Source: Streptomyces sp. 35G-GA-8
Lineage (GTDB): Bacteria > Actinomycetota > Actinomycetes > Streptomycetales > Streptomycetaceae
Direction: 5' to 3'
Assembly (NCBI RefSeq): GCF_023534745.1
Contig: NZ_JAMHJQ010000011.1
Coordinates: 186,001 to 250,000 of the forward strand
Length of the DNA stretch: 64,000 nt
The translations under genes were made by a program, and so were the position numbers. Positions 9,101-16,249 of the stretch are shown here, piece after piece (the first letter of the stretch is position 1; each line of letters opens with the position of its first letter). The notes under the pieces are model-generated. The model saw only the letters and a list, made by a program, of their open reading frames with translations, was not told the DNA's origin and did not search any database.

Positions 9101-10932
9101 CTGACTGGCTGCTTGAGGCCAGCAGGTCCTCCGTGGGTTTCGGGGACGAGGTCGCCGAACGCGCGCGTACCAGTGGGGTGCCCTGGCCCGCGGGGGACAC
9201 CGAACGCCCCTTCGGCACAGTGGGGTTCTTCCGCCCCGACCAGACGATTCTGCCGCTCGTGACCGGCCACTACCCGGCGGTACCGGAGAAGCACGGACCG
9301 TCCTATCTCCGTCTGGTACCCGCGCCCGTACTGCGGTGGCGACTGCTCACGCTCTACCGGGCCGGCCTGGGGGATCCGCTGACCGAGGCCGCGCAGGCAT
9401 CTCCTCCGCTGCCCTGCGCACGCCCCTCGGACCATCAGCTGCTCAGTGCCCGGAGCTTGTACACCGCGCTCAACTGGACCCAGCGGTACAAGGACTGGCT
9501 CACCGGACCTGAGAACAGCACCTTCTATCTGCTCAAGAGTCCGTCCCGCACCCTGGTGGACTCCGGGATCCTGAGCGCCCGCAGCGTCGAGGTGTGGCGC
9601 GATCCCGAGCAGGTGGTCACCCTCGACGAGATCTTCGGCCTGGTGGACCTGACCGAACTCACCGCCGAGGCCGTCGCCGAGCGTCTGACGGCTCTGGGGT
9701 ACTCGGTCGTTCCTCCCACGGGCTGCGAGAAAGTCCGGCGGGAGGATCTCCCTCTGCTCAGCCCGCTGGGCTCGGTGACCGACGGCTGGCTGGAACCTGG
9801 CAGCGACCTGTCAGTGGCTCAGCTCTGCCGCAGCGCGGCGATGGCCGAGTGTTCCACTCGTGAGGCGGCCGACCGGCTCCGCGACCTGGGATTCGCCGTC
9901 CCCGCCGAGTATCCGAACTCCGACGTCTGGACCGCGGAAGACCGCGAGGTGCTGCGGAGACTCTGGGATCTGCACGCCGATCCGGTGCCACTGGACCGGG
10001 CCCGGGAGATCAGCTACGCCCAGCTGATCAGCGTGGCACGCGCCTCCGGTACGACCACACAGGCGGTCGTCGCTCTGCTGAGGGACACCGGCTTCTCCGT
10101 GCCCTCCCCCGGCACCCCCGAGCTGGCGATCCGGGACGACGAATGGGCGCTTCTCGTCTACAACGGCATCTCCCTCAATGTGGACCGCCCGGTCCCGCTG
10201 CCCCATGTGGTGGGGGTGGCGCACCGCACCGGGCAGACACCGGAGTCGGTCGCCGTACGGTTGCGCGCGCTGGGCTTCGAGGTCCCCGAACTCCCCGCCG
10301 AGGGGCCGCTGCCGAGCAAACAGGACATCAACTTCCTCTACGCGCGATACGAATCGTCGTCCAGCAAGGCATGGCCCCGGCCGGATCGCCCGATGGGGCT
10401 CGGCGCGATCGCGGAGCGGGCGGGTCGCTCCACCCTCTCCATGACGGAAACGGCCGCCAGACTGATCGGCCTGGGGTACCGCTGCGCCCCGGCTCAGTGG
10501 CTGCTCGACCGGTTCCAGGAACACGACGTCGAAGCGCTCCGGTGGACCCTGCCCGATGATGACCATCAGACCGTGATCTCTCCCCCGCAGTTGTACGCGG
10601 TGGCCGAACATCTGGGGCGCCCCGCGGAGGATGTCGCGCGGTCGCTCACGGACTTCGGCTACGACGTCGCCGAACTCCCCGACACCTGGCTCCAGGAACG
10701 GAACGCGGAAGCGTTCCTGATGGTCAAAATCGACCCCCTCGCGCACAGAGGAGAGCGGATCGAGGTGCCGATCCTAGACGGCGAGCACGCGGTGGAGATC
10801 TCGCTTCCCACCCTCGCCACCGTGGCCATGCGCCTGGGGCTGCCCTTCCGTACCGTCGCCCGCAAGGCCACCGACCTCGGCATGCGCCACGAGGCCGAGA
10901 CCTGGTTCGCCGCCGACGAAACCGCCGGCTGA
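6157..10932 (+). CDS. caspase - HSP90-type ATPase - winged-helix repeat fusion
   Basis: A 1591-residue multidomain protein. Residues 1-200 form a caspase-like (peptidase C14) domain: KALLIGASEYDD at the start, catalytic His82 in LSGHGVH, catalytic Cys132 in FLIDACREG. Residues about 280-640 are helical and unassigned. Residues about 640-960 form a GHKL/HSP90-type ATPase: ELYQNALDA (Glu669, Asn673), DNGVGMG from Asp720, FGIGVLSYF around Gly771. From about 1165 to 1591 seven copies of a motif like EAAxRLRxLGFxVP recur every 60-75 residues, resembling the small winged-helix modules known from HSP90-associated conflict proteins. It is translationally close to the Trypco1-like gene (7-base gap). 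I infer a sensor ATPase controlling a suicide protease; no experimental function is known to me. Confidence 0.88.
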   Translation: MPRHKALLIGASEYDDETIRSLPFVRDDLQRLEGALSDRGFRPVEIAESQRGITPNAVNRHVLRFLREAGRGDTLFIMLSGHGVHFDGRDYLVPEDAYYESEPFAESCVEIGWQKELEDSPAGQVVFLIDACREGSSRRTKSPTRMPGWERPKIAATLRRKVAYVYACSKAQYALYVDESEAVLPEHADVAGTQPKDSFSLFSRAVSDIVSNVPHTLHMGEFMDEVQRRVTELHTAYGKTPPVQRIRAETDIPWQEFTVLPGPARDAAEHPWVRGTATHPVWERTAPGAAREALKDVCATLAARLAEGYETAAATLRDDPWHDAELAKRAQDRLGFLTGRLAAGTELSPTEGALTVLLPLLGQAFWTHEAAQRAPVVTAGPADQSTPERDRFGKFAQGFPRLQRRLRTLEQRGVSDGSAERIRWWLFHRWLIRQPELYASQTLKTLLGPPPGGPECPEWVTDALSGERFMRFLQELRAAPFAVPRRATGRTGDADRSDRTGQGDGDYDVIAASTRDEHEVRESLVASLAKAAQAFAVDPVDLPEILVEHIGISDSVHLGNLLTTIRGSDWRTSGLGRSLNAVCRHPAVQIALREHAHRVDALLRDINRTSALAPLRALPPYADADRVRLSGNTPTHLADGIRFQLAEDRVQELLMGEELYGERELAIRELYQNALDAVRYRDRRTEYLRRTGEMPTRWDGLIEFVQKADAQGRPYLECRDNGVGMGIDELRNVFSQGGARFVDLPEYIEEQTAWAELGEPRIELHPNSRFGIGVLSYFMLADEIEVTTCRMGRDGRPGNRYQVKIAGPGNLFRVEDLGPGTDSGTTVRLLLTDHKERVSCVDTLQRVLWLAPYRTKAEHGSRRHEWEPGRLSVSGPELAWAEDSDMFLRSGACYPSGNPDVWWVDGTGRFLSDGLLASTNSVTTGSSARERYGAVVNLREQHQPELSVDRKTIRSNDEDHVTAVLSEALPSLFSTARPLLMPDWLLEASRSSVGFGDEVAERARTSGVPWPAGDTERPFGTVGFFRPDQTILPLVTGHYPAVPEKHGPSYLRLVPAPVLRWRLLTLYRAGLGDPLTEAAQASPPLPCARPSDHQLLSARSLYTALNWTQRYKDWLTGPENSTFYLLKSPSRTLVDSGILSARSVEVWRDPEQVVTLDEIFGLVDLTELTAEAVAERLTALGYSVVPPTGCEKVRREDLPLLSPLGSVTDGWLEPGSDLSVAQLCRSAAMAECSTREAADRLRDLGFAVPAEYPNSDVWTAEDREVLRRLWDLHADPVPLDRAREISYAQLISVARASGTTTQAVVALLRDTGFSVPSPGTPELAIRDDEWALLVYNGISLNVDRPVPLPHVVGVAHRTGQTPESVAVRLRALGFEVPELPAEGPLPSKQDINFLYARYESSSSKAWPRPDRPMGLGAIAERAGRSTLSMTETAARLIGLGYRCAPAQWLLDRFQEHDVEALRWTLPDDDHQTVISPPQLYAVAEHLGRPAEDVARSLTDFGYDVAELPDTWLQERNAEAFLMVKIDPLAHRGERIEVPILDGEHAVEISLPTLATVAMRLGLPFRTVARKATDLGMRHEAETWFAADETAG

Positions 10933-11055
10933 TCCCATCTGTCACAGATCATCGACAGCGCGAACCGATCACACCGGTTGTCCTCTCTTGTGGGACGGAC
11001 GGGGGACACACCGTCCGCCGCCCGCGCCGACGCGCCACCCGAGGAGACACCCGCG

Positions 11056-11982
11056 ATGCCCGAGACCTCAACTTCCCTGTTCCGGCGTCTTCATGGCCGG
11101 GTCATGGGACTCGCCGTGGCCGGTACGGCCCTCGCGCTCCTCGCCCCGGTCCCGGCGTCGGCCGTGACCGCCCAGGCCGGTGCCGCCGCGGCCGACCCGG
11201 TCTCCGTCCTGAAGTTCACGGCCAAGGAACGGCGGGAGGCACTTGCCTACTGGACGGCCGCCCGCATCAAGGCCGTCGGGAAGTCCGTGGACCTCGGTCC
11301 GACGGGCCCCAAGGCCAAGCCGTACAAGGGCGCCACGCTGAAGACGGTGGGCCGGCTCTTCTTCGTCAACGCGCGGGGCGCCGACACCTGGTGCACGGCC
11401 ACCGCCGTCAAGAGCGCCAACCGCTCCGCCGTGATGACCGCCGCGCACTGCGTGCGCATGGGCTCCTCCCCCGGCAACACCAACACCGCGATGGTGTTCG
11501 TCCCCGCCTACCACAAGGGCAAGCAGCCGTACGGCGCGTTCGCGGTCCGCTCCACCGCGACCCCGCGTACGTGGGAGAACGACTCCGTCAACGACATGTC
11601 CGCGCTGGTCGTCGACGCCGACAAGAAGGGCCGCGAGCTCACCGACGTGGTGGGCGGCCAGCCCATCTCCTTCGACCGGGCCGTCGGCGGCACGGTCACC
11701 GCACTCGGCTACTCCGCCACCCGCCCGCAGCTCGGCGAGGAACTTCTCCGCTGCGTCGGCAGGACGAAGCGGGAACACGGCACGCAGATGATCCCCTGCG
11801 ACCTGACCGGCGGCGCCAGCGGCGGCCCGTGGCTGGCCGACTTCGACGCCACCACCGGCAAGGGCAAGGGCGTCCTGGTCTCGGTCAACGCCTCGCTGGA
11901 CAGCCTGGAGCCGACCAAGATGTACGGAGAGGTGCTGAGGTCCACGGCCAAGAAGGTGTACGACAAGGCCCAGCAGAGCTGA
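11056..11982 (+). CDS. secreted trypsin-like serine protease
   Basis: A 308-residue exported chymotrypsin-fold protease. A signal peptide is clear: positive start, hydrophobic VMGLAVAGTALALLAPVPASA, cleavage near the ASA-V boundary. The catalytic triad is visible as TAAHC (His), NDMSALVVD (Asp) and GGASGGPW (Ser), with disulphide candidates in WCTATA/AAHC and RCVGR/PCDLTGG. The start at 11056 follows GAGGAG; an earlier in-frame ATG lacks it. It follows the caspase/ATPase gene by 123 bases on the same strand. It acts outside the cell, so membership of that intracellular system is doubtful, although Trypco1 proteins are known to co-occur with trypsins. It could be an independent exoprotease. 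Confidence 0.88.
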   Translation: MPETSTSLFRRLHGRVMGLAVAGTALALLAPVPASAVTAQAGAAAADPVSVLKFTAKERREALAYWTAARIKAVGKSVDLGPTGPKAKPYKGATLKTVGRLFFVNARGADTWCTATAVKSANRSAVMTAAHCVRMGSSPGNTNTAMVFVPAYHKGKQPYGAFAVRSTATPRTWENDSVNDMSALVVDADKKGRELTDVVGGQPISFDRAVGGTVTALGYSATRPQLGEELLRCVGRTKREHGTQMIPCDLTGGASGGPWLADFDATTGKGKGVLVSVNASLDSLEPTKMYGEVLRSTAKKVYDKAQQS

Positions 11983-12006
11983 CAGGCGAACCCGCGATAA
12001 AGCCCG

Positions 12007-12276
12007 TTACGCCGCCGGGCGCCCCTTCGGCCGCCGCAGCCCCGCCTCCGTGATCCTGCGTACGAGTTCCTTGGAGCCGATCTCCACCGCGCCCGCCCGC
12101 ACGGCGTCCCCGTAGCGCTCGGACGGTATGTCGTAGTGGTCGCGTTCGAAGGCGCGCGCCGGGCAGCCCATGGACGCGGCGAAGGCGTGGAGCTCGCCGA
12201 ACGAGTCGTCGCTGACCAGGTGTGACCACATCCGCCCGTGTCCCGGCCAGGTCGGCGGATCGATATAGACCGTCAC
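12007..12276 (-). CDS. DUF4031 domain protein
   Basis: An 89-residue protein beginning VTVYIDPPTWPGHGRMWSHL, the signature opening of DUF4031. The family is small and of unknown function; the conserved His/Asp residues (HLVSDD, ARAFERDHYDIP) suggest a nucleotide or metal site, but this is not established. The GTG start at 12276 overlaps the TGA of the upstream gene (GTGA, 12273-12276), so the two are translationally coupled. A much longer upstream reading of this frame is Arg/Gly-rich and belongs to the overlapping gene's shadow. Confidence 0.85.
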   Translation of the reverse strand: MTVYIDPPTWPGHGRMWSHLVSDDSFGELHAFAASMGCPARAFERDHYDIPSERYGDAVRAGAVEIGSKELVRRITEAGLRRPKGRPAA

Positions 12277-12683
12277 GGAGCGCCCTGCCCGTCTCGCGAA
12301 CCGGGCCCTCGCGAACCGGGCCCCGGCGAGCCGAGCGAGCCCACCGCCGCGACCACCACCCCCGCCTTCCCGCACACCCAGTGCGGATCGGGCCCCAGCT
12401 CCGGTTCCACCTCCAGCGCGTGCGGACCGTCGGGCTGGTCCTCGGCGCAGACCGGGCAGAGCGGCCACCGCCCGTACCGTTCCAACAACGCGTCTTGTAC
12501 GTCCTGCGCCACCAGTCCGGCCACGTACGCCACGCCCTCCGGCCACTGTTCGACCCACCAGCGCCGGTGCGACACCGACTCCTCCACCAGCGACACGACC
12601 TCCGCCCGCGCGACATCGCCCGCCGCCAGATCGGCCAGCACCAGGGCGCGGGCGATGTGCAGTGCCTGCTCAAGGTCGTCCAT
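12273..12683 (-). CDS. conserved hypothetical, DUF4031-coupled
   Basis: A 136-residue protein I cannot assign to a named family. The N-terminal half is helical (ALHIARALVLADLAAGDV...), with RRWWVEQWPEGVAYVAGLVAQDVQDALLERYGRWPLCPVC in the middle. CPVC followed by HWVCGK about 30 residues later could form a partial zinc site. The C-terminus is Gly/Ser/Pro-rich. It is the first gene of a two-gene unit with DUF4031 (4-base stop-start overlap) and is divergent from the MurNAc operon regulator. Translation in this pattern of conserved aromatic residues supports it as a real gene. Confidence 0.75.
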   Translation of the reverse strand: MDDLEQALHIARALVLADLAAGDVARAEVVSLVEESVSHRRWWVEQWPEGVAYVAGLVAQDVQDALLERYGRWPLCPVCAEDQPDGPHALEVEPELGPDPHWVCGKAGVVVAAVGSLGSPGPGSRGPGSRDGQGAP

Positions 12684-12742
12684 TCAGCCATTGTCAGGGA
12701 TGCCGAGACGTTGACGACGAGGGGTTGACGACGACGAAGGGG

Positions 12743-12774
12743 TTGACGAGGACGGAAGGCCGAAAATATCTTTC
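12743..12774 (+). promoter_or_regulatory. MurNAc operon promoter and operator
   Basis: A -35 TTGACG (12743-12748) and a -10 near TATCTT (12767-12772) are followed after six bases by the GTG start at 12779, indicating leaderless transcription. The palindrome GAAAATATCTTTC (12762-12774) covers the -10. A second GAAAGTTTC lies inside the first codons (12797-12805). Both are candidate autoregulatory sites for the RpiR-type regulator. Three GTTGACGA repeats lie just upstream. Confidence 0.55.
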
Positions 12775-12778
12775 ATAA

Positions 12779-13699
12779 GTGACCCAAGACGTGAAGGAAA
12801 GTTTCAGCGGTGGCGCCCCACCCGCCCCCGCAGCCCTGGCCGCCAAGGTGCGGACCCTCGCGCCGACCATGACCCGCTCCATGCAGCTCGTCGCCGAAGC
12901 CGTCGCCGGTGACCCCGCCGGCTGCGCCGCGCTCACCGTCACCGGTCTCGCCGAGCTGACCGGTACGAGCGAGGCCACCGTGGTCCGTACCGCCCGCCTC
13001 CTCGGCTACCCCGGCTACCGCGATCTGCGCCTCGCGCTCGCCGGGCTCGCCGCCCAGCAGCAGTCCGGCCGCGCCCCCGCCGTCACGGCCGACATAGCCG
13101 TCGACGACCCCATCGCCGACGTCGTCGCCAAGCTCGCCTACGACGAACAGCAGACACTCGCCGACACCGCCGCCGGACTCGACACCGTCCAGCTCGCCGC
13201 CGTCGTCGCCGCGGCGGCCACCGCCCGCCGGATCGACATCTACGGCGTCGGCGCCTCCTGCCTCGTCGGCATGGACCTCGCCCAGAAGCTGCTGCGCATC
13301 GGCCTGATCGCGCATGCCCACTCCGACCCGCACCTCGCCGTCACCAACGCCGTACAGCTCCGCTCGGGCGACGTCGCCATCGCGATCACCCACTCCGGCT
13401 CCACCGGCGATGTCATCGAACCGCTCCGCGTCGCCTTCGACCGGGGCGCGACGACGGTCGCGATCACCGGCCGCCCGGACGCCCCGGTGTCCCAGTACGC
13501 CGATCACGTACTGACCACCTCCACCGCCCGCGAGAGCGAACTGCGCCCGGCCGCCATGTCGAGCCGTACGAGCCAGCTCCTCGTCGTCGACTGCCTGTTC
13601 ATAGGCGTGGCGCAGCGTACGTACGAGACGGCCGCGCCCGCGCTCTCCGACTCGTATGAAGCCCTCGCGCACCGCCACAGCCCGCGCCACACCCGCTGA
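12779..13699 (+). CDS. RpiR/MurR-type regulator with SIS domain
   Basis: A 306-residue transcriptional regulator. The N-terminal HTH_6 domain includes LTVTGLAELTGTSEATVVRTARLLGYPGYRDL, the usual RpiR helix-turn-helix. A C-terminal SIS sugar-isomerase fold spans about residues 130-270: RIDIYGVGAS and AIAITHSGSTGDVIEPL form the phosphosugar-binding loop. It stands directly upstream of murQ and a PTS IIBC gene, so it most likely senses MurNAc-6-phosphate (or GlcNAc-6-phosphate) and represses its own operon. The GTG start lacks a Shine-Dalgarno sequence but is placed six bases after a -10 box; an in-frame GTG at 12791 is the alternative. Confidence 0.9.
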   Translation: MTQDVKESFSGGAPPAPAALAAKVRTLAPTMTRSMQLVAEAVAGDPAGCAALTVTGLAELTGTSEATVVRTARLLGYPGYRDLRLALAGLAAQQQSGRAPAVTADIAVDDPIADVVAKLAYDEQQTLADTAAGLDTVQLAAVVAAAATARRIDIYGVGASCLVGMDLAQKLLRIGLIAHAHSDPHLAVTNAVQLRSGDVAIAITHSGSTGDVIEPLRVAFDRGATTVAITGRPDAPVSQYADHVLTTSTARESELRPAAMSSRTSQLLVVDCLFIGVAQRTYETAAPALSDSYEALAHRHSPRHTR

Positions 13700-13773
13700 C
13701 CCTGCACCGCCACTTCACCGCCAAGGGCACCCGCACCCCATACCGCTCACTCAGATGAAAGAGCCGTTTCTTC

Positions 13774-14706
13774 ATGACCTCTCAGTACGGCGACCTCCGC
13801 GCGCAGCTCGACACCCTCACCACCGAGGCGTTCCGCCCCGAGCTCGCCGAGATCGACCAGCTGCCCACTCTTGACATCGCCCGCATCATGAACGGCGAGG
13901 ACAGCACGGTCCCCGCCGCCGTCGCCGCCCAGCTCCCCCGGATCGCCGCCGCCATCGACGCCACCGCCGAGCGCGCGGCCCGCGGCGGCCGGCTGATCTA
14001 CGCGGGCGCCGGTACGGCGGGCCGGCTCGGCGTGCTGGACGCCAGCGAGTGCCCGCCCACCTTCAACACCGACCCCGAGGAGGTCGTCGGGCTGATCGCG
14101 GGCGGTCCCGGCGCGATGGTCACGTCCGTCGAAGGCGCCGAGGACTCCAAGGAGCTGGCCGCGGCCGATCTGACGGCCATGAAGCTGTGCGCGGAGGACA
14201 CGGTCGTCGGCATCTCCGCCTCCGGCCGTACCCCGTACGCGATCGGCGCCGTCGAGCACGCCCGCGGTCTCGGCGCGCTCACCATCGGGCTCTCCTGCAA
14301 CGCGGACAGCGCGCTGGCCGCCGCCGCCGAGCACGGCATCGAGATCGTCGTCGGCCCCGAACTGCTCACCGGCTCCACCCGCCTCAAGGCCGGTACGGCA
14401 CAGAAGCTCGTCCTCAACATGCTCTCGACGATCACCATGATCCGGCGCGGCAAGACCTACGGAAACCTCATGGTCGACGTCCGCGCCTCCAACGAGAAGC
14501 TGCGGGCCCGCTCCCGGCGGATCGTCTCGCTCGCCACGGGCGCCTCGGACGACGAGATCGAGACCGCGCTCGCCGCCACCGACGGCGAGGTGAAGAACGC
14601 CATCCTCACCATCCTCGGCGCGGTCGACGGACCCACCGCCGCCGCGCTCCTCACCGACTCAGACGGCCACTTGCGCGCCGCGCTGAAGGCGGCCCGCGCC
14701 GGCTGA
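13774..14706 (+). CDS. murQ: N-acetylmuramic acid 6-phosphate etherase
   Basis: A 310-residue MurQ lyase that cleaves the lactyl ether of MurNAc-6-phosphate to give GlcNAc-6-phosphate and D-lactate during cell-wall recycling. The SIS fold is evident: RLIYAGAGTAGRLGVLDASECPPTF at about 74-98, GIAGGP-type loop, VVGISASGRTPYAIGAVEHA at about 148-167, and the C-terminal helix region KLVLNMLSTITMIRRGKTYGNLMVDV. Length matches E. coli MurQ. It lies 74 bases after the RpiR gene and 13 bases before the PTS gene, so it forms the catabolic core of a MurNAc operon. The GlcNAc-6P product can feed NagA, encoded at 36 kb. Confidence 0.96.
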   Translation: MTSQYGDLRAQLDTLTTEAFRPELAEIDQLPTLDIARIMNGEDSTVPAAVAAQLPRIAAAIDATAERAARGGRLIYAGAGTAGRLGVLDASECPPTFNTDPEEVVGLIAGGPGAMVTSVEGAEDSKELAAADLTAMKLCAEDTVVGISASGRTPYAIGAVEHARGLGALTIGLSCNADSALAAAAEHGIEIVVGPELLTGSTRLKAGTAQKLVLNMLSTITMIRRGKTYGNLMVDVRASNEKLRARSRRIVSLATGASDDEIETALAATDGEVKNAILTILGAVDGPTAAALLTDSDGHLRAALKAARAG

Positions 14707-14719
14707 TAGACCACGCACC

Positions 14720-16249
14720 ATGGCACCAGCAGACACCCCCGAACCCCCCGGAACCGACAGAAACCGCACCACGGCTGAGGCGATCCTCCCGCTCGTCGGA
14801 GGCGCCGCGAACATCGCGTCCGTCGCCCACTGCATGACCCGGCTCCGCCTCGGCCTGCACGACCGTTCCCTCGTCCGGGACGAAGCGCTCAGAGCGCTGC
14901 CCGCCGTGCTGGGCGTGGTCGAGGACGAGACGTACCAGATCGTCCTGGGCCCGGGGACGGTGGCGCGCGTGACGCCGGAGTTCGAGCGCCTGGTGGAGGC
15001 GGGACGCGCGTCTCGGGCGCCCGGCGCAGCCGAACTGGCCGAGCGCGGCGCCGCGATCAAGGCAGCACGCAAAGCCAGGAACGCCACCCCGTTCAAGCTC
15101 TTCCTCCGCCGCATCGCCAACATCTTCGTCCCGCTCATCCCGGCGCTCATCGGCTGCGGCATCATCGCGGGCCTGGGCGGTCTCCTCACCAACCTCCACT
15201 GGCTCCCCGCCCTCGTCCCCGCGCTCGCCGCCCTCTCCTCGGGCTTCATGTCGCTGATCGCGGTCTTCGTCGGCCACAACACGGCGAAGGAGTTCGGCGG
15301 TACGCCCATCCTGGGCGGCGCGGTCGCCGCGATCATCGTCTTCCCCGGCGTCGCCGACATTGACGCGTTCGGCCAGAAACTCGCCCCGGGCCAGGGCGGC
15401 GTCCTCGGCGCGCTGGGCGCGGCGGTGCTCGCGGTATACGTCGAGAAGTGGTGCAGGCGGACGGTCCCGGAGGCGCTGGACGTCCTCGTCACCCCGGCCC
15501 TGACCGTCCTCGGCTCCGGTCTGGTCACGCTGTACGGCCTGATGTACATCGCGGGCGGGATCTCCACGGCCATCGGCGACGTCGCCAACTGGCTGCTGGC
15601 GAACGGCGGCGCGGGCTCCGGCTTCGTCCTCGGCGGCCTCTTCCTCCCCCTGGTCATGCTGGGCCTGCACCAGGCCCTGATCCCGATCCACACCACCCTG
15701 ATCGAGCAGCAGGGCCACACCGTCCTCCTCCCCATCCTCGCCATGGCGGGCGCGGGCCAGGTCGGCGCGGCGGCGGCCGTCTACGTACGCCTCCCCCGCA
15801 ACGGCTCGATCCGCCGCACCATCAGGTCCGCCCTCCCGGCCGGCTTTCTGGGTGTCGGCGAACCGCTCATCTACGGCGTCTCCCTCCCCCTCGGCCGCCC
15901 CTTCGTCACGGCCTGCGTCGGCGGCGCGTTCGGCGGCGCCGTCGTGGGTCTCTTCGGCCAGCTCGGCGCGACGGTCGGTTCGACGGCGATCGGCCCGTCC
16001 GGCTGGGCGCTGTTCCCGCTGCTCGCTGGCGACAAGGGCCTCGGCGAGCTGGCCGCGGTGTACGGGGGCGGGCTGCTGACCGGCTACGCGGCGGGCTTCG
16101 CCGCCACGTACTGCTTCGGCTTCACGAAGACGATGCTGACGGAGTTCAATGTGCGGACAGCGCCCTCAGCCGTGCCGGAAGGCGGCCCGGTAGACGTGCG
16201 GGCTGGTGCCGACCACGCGCTTGAACCGGTCGCGGAAGGCGGTAGGTGA
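14720..16249 (+). CDS. PTS IIBC sugar permease, MurP-like
   Basis: A 509-residue phosphotransferase permease with the IIB domain first. Phosphorylation-site cysteine is in SVAHCMTRLRL near residue 39, followed by a IIC membrane domain of about ten helices (KLFLRRIANIFVPLIPALIGCGIIAG onward; GEPLIYGVSLPLGRPF is the substrate-loop motif). Position after rpiR-murQ argues for uptake and phosphorylation of MurNAc; sequence alone would also allow a beta-glucoside or GlcNAc permease. No IIA domain is present, so an external IIA (Crr type) is required. Its 3' end overlaps the convergent GlxA-type regulator gene by 84 bases. Confidence 0.9.
   Translation: MAPADTPEPPGTDRNRTTAEAILPLVGGAANIASVAHCMTRLRLGLHDRSLVRDEALRALPAVLGVVEDETYQIVLGPGTVARVTPEFERLVEAGRASRAPGAAELAERGAAIKAARKARNATPFKLFLRRIANIFVPLIPALIGCGIIAGLGGLLTNLHWLPALVPALAALSSGFMSLIAVFVGHNTAKEFGGTPILGGAVAAIIVFPGVADIDAFGQKLAPGQGGVLGALGAAVLAVYVEKWCRRTVPEALDVLVTPALTVLGSGLVTLYGLMYIAGGISTAIGDVANWLLANGGAGSGFVLGGLFLPLVMLGLHQALIPIHTTLIEQQGHTVLLPILAMAGAGQVGAAAAVYVRLPRNGSIRRTIRSALPAGFLGVGEPLIYGVSLPLGRPFVTACVGGAFGGAVVGLFGQLGATVGSTAIGPSGWALFPLLAGDKGLGELAAVYGGGLLTGYAAGFAATYCFGFTKTMLTEFNVRTAPSAVPEGGPVDVRAGADHALEPVAEGGR

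Noticed and set aside
7474-9435. 653-codon - strand frame opposite the caspase/ATPase gene
   Set aside because: Shadow of the ATPase region; composition and lack of motifs argue against it.
12277-12558. N-terminal extension of the DUF4031 frame
   Set aside because: The added residues are Arg/Gly-rich and lie opposite-frame to the real coupled gene 12273-12683; the DUF4031 motif starts exactly at the GTG at 12276.
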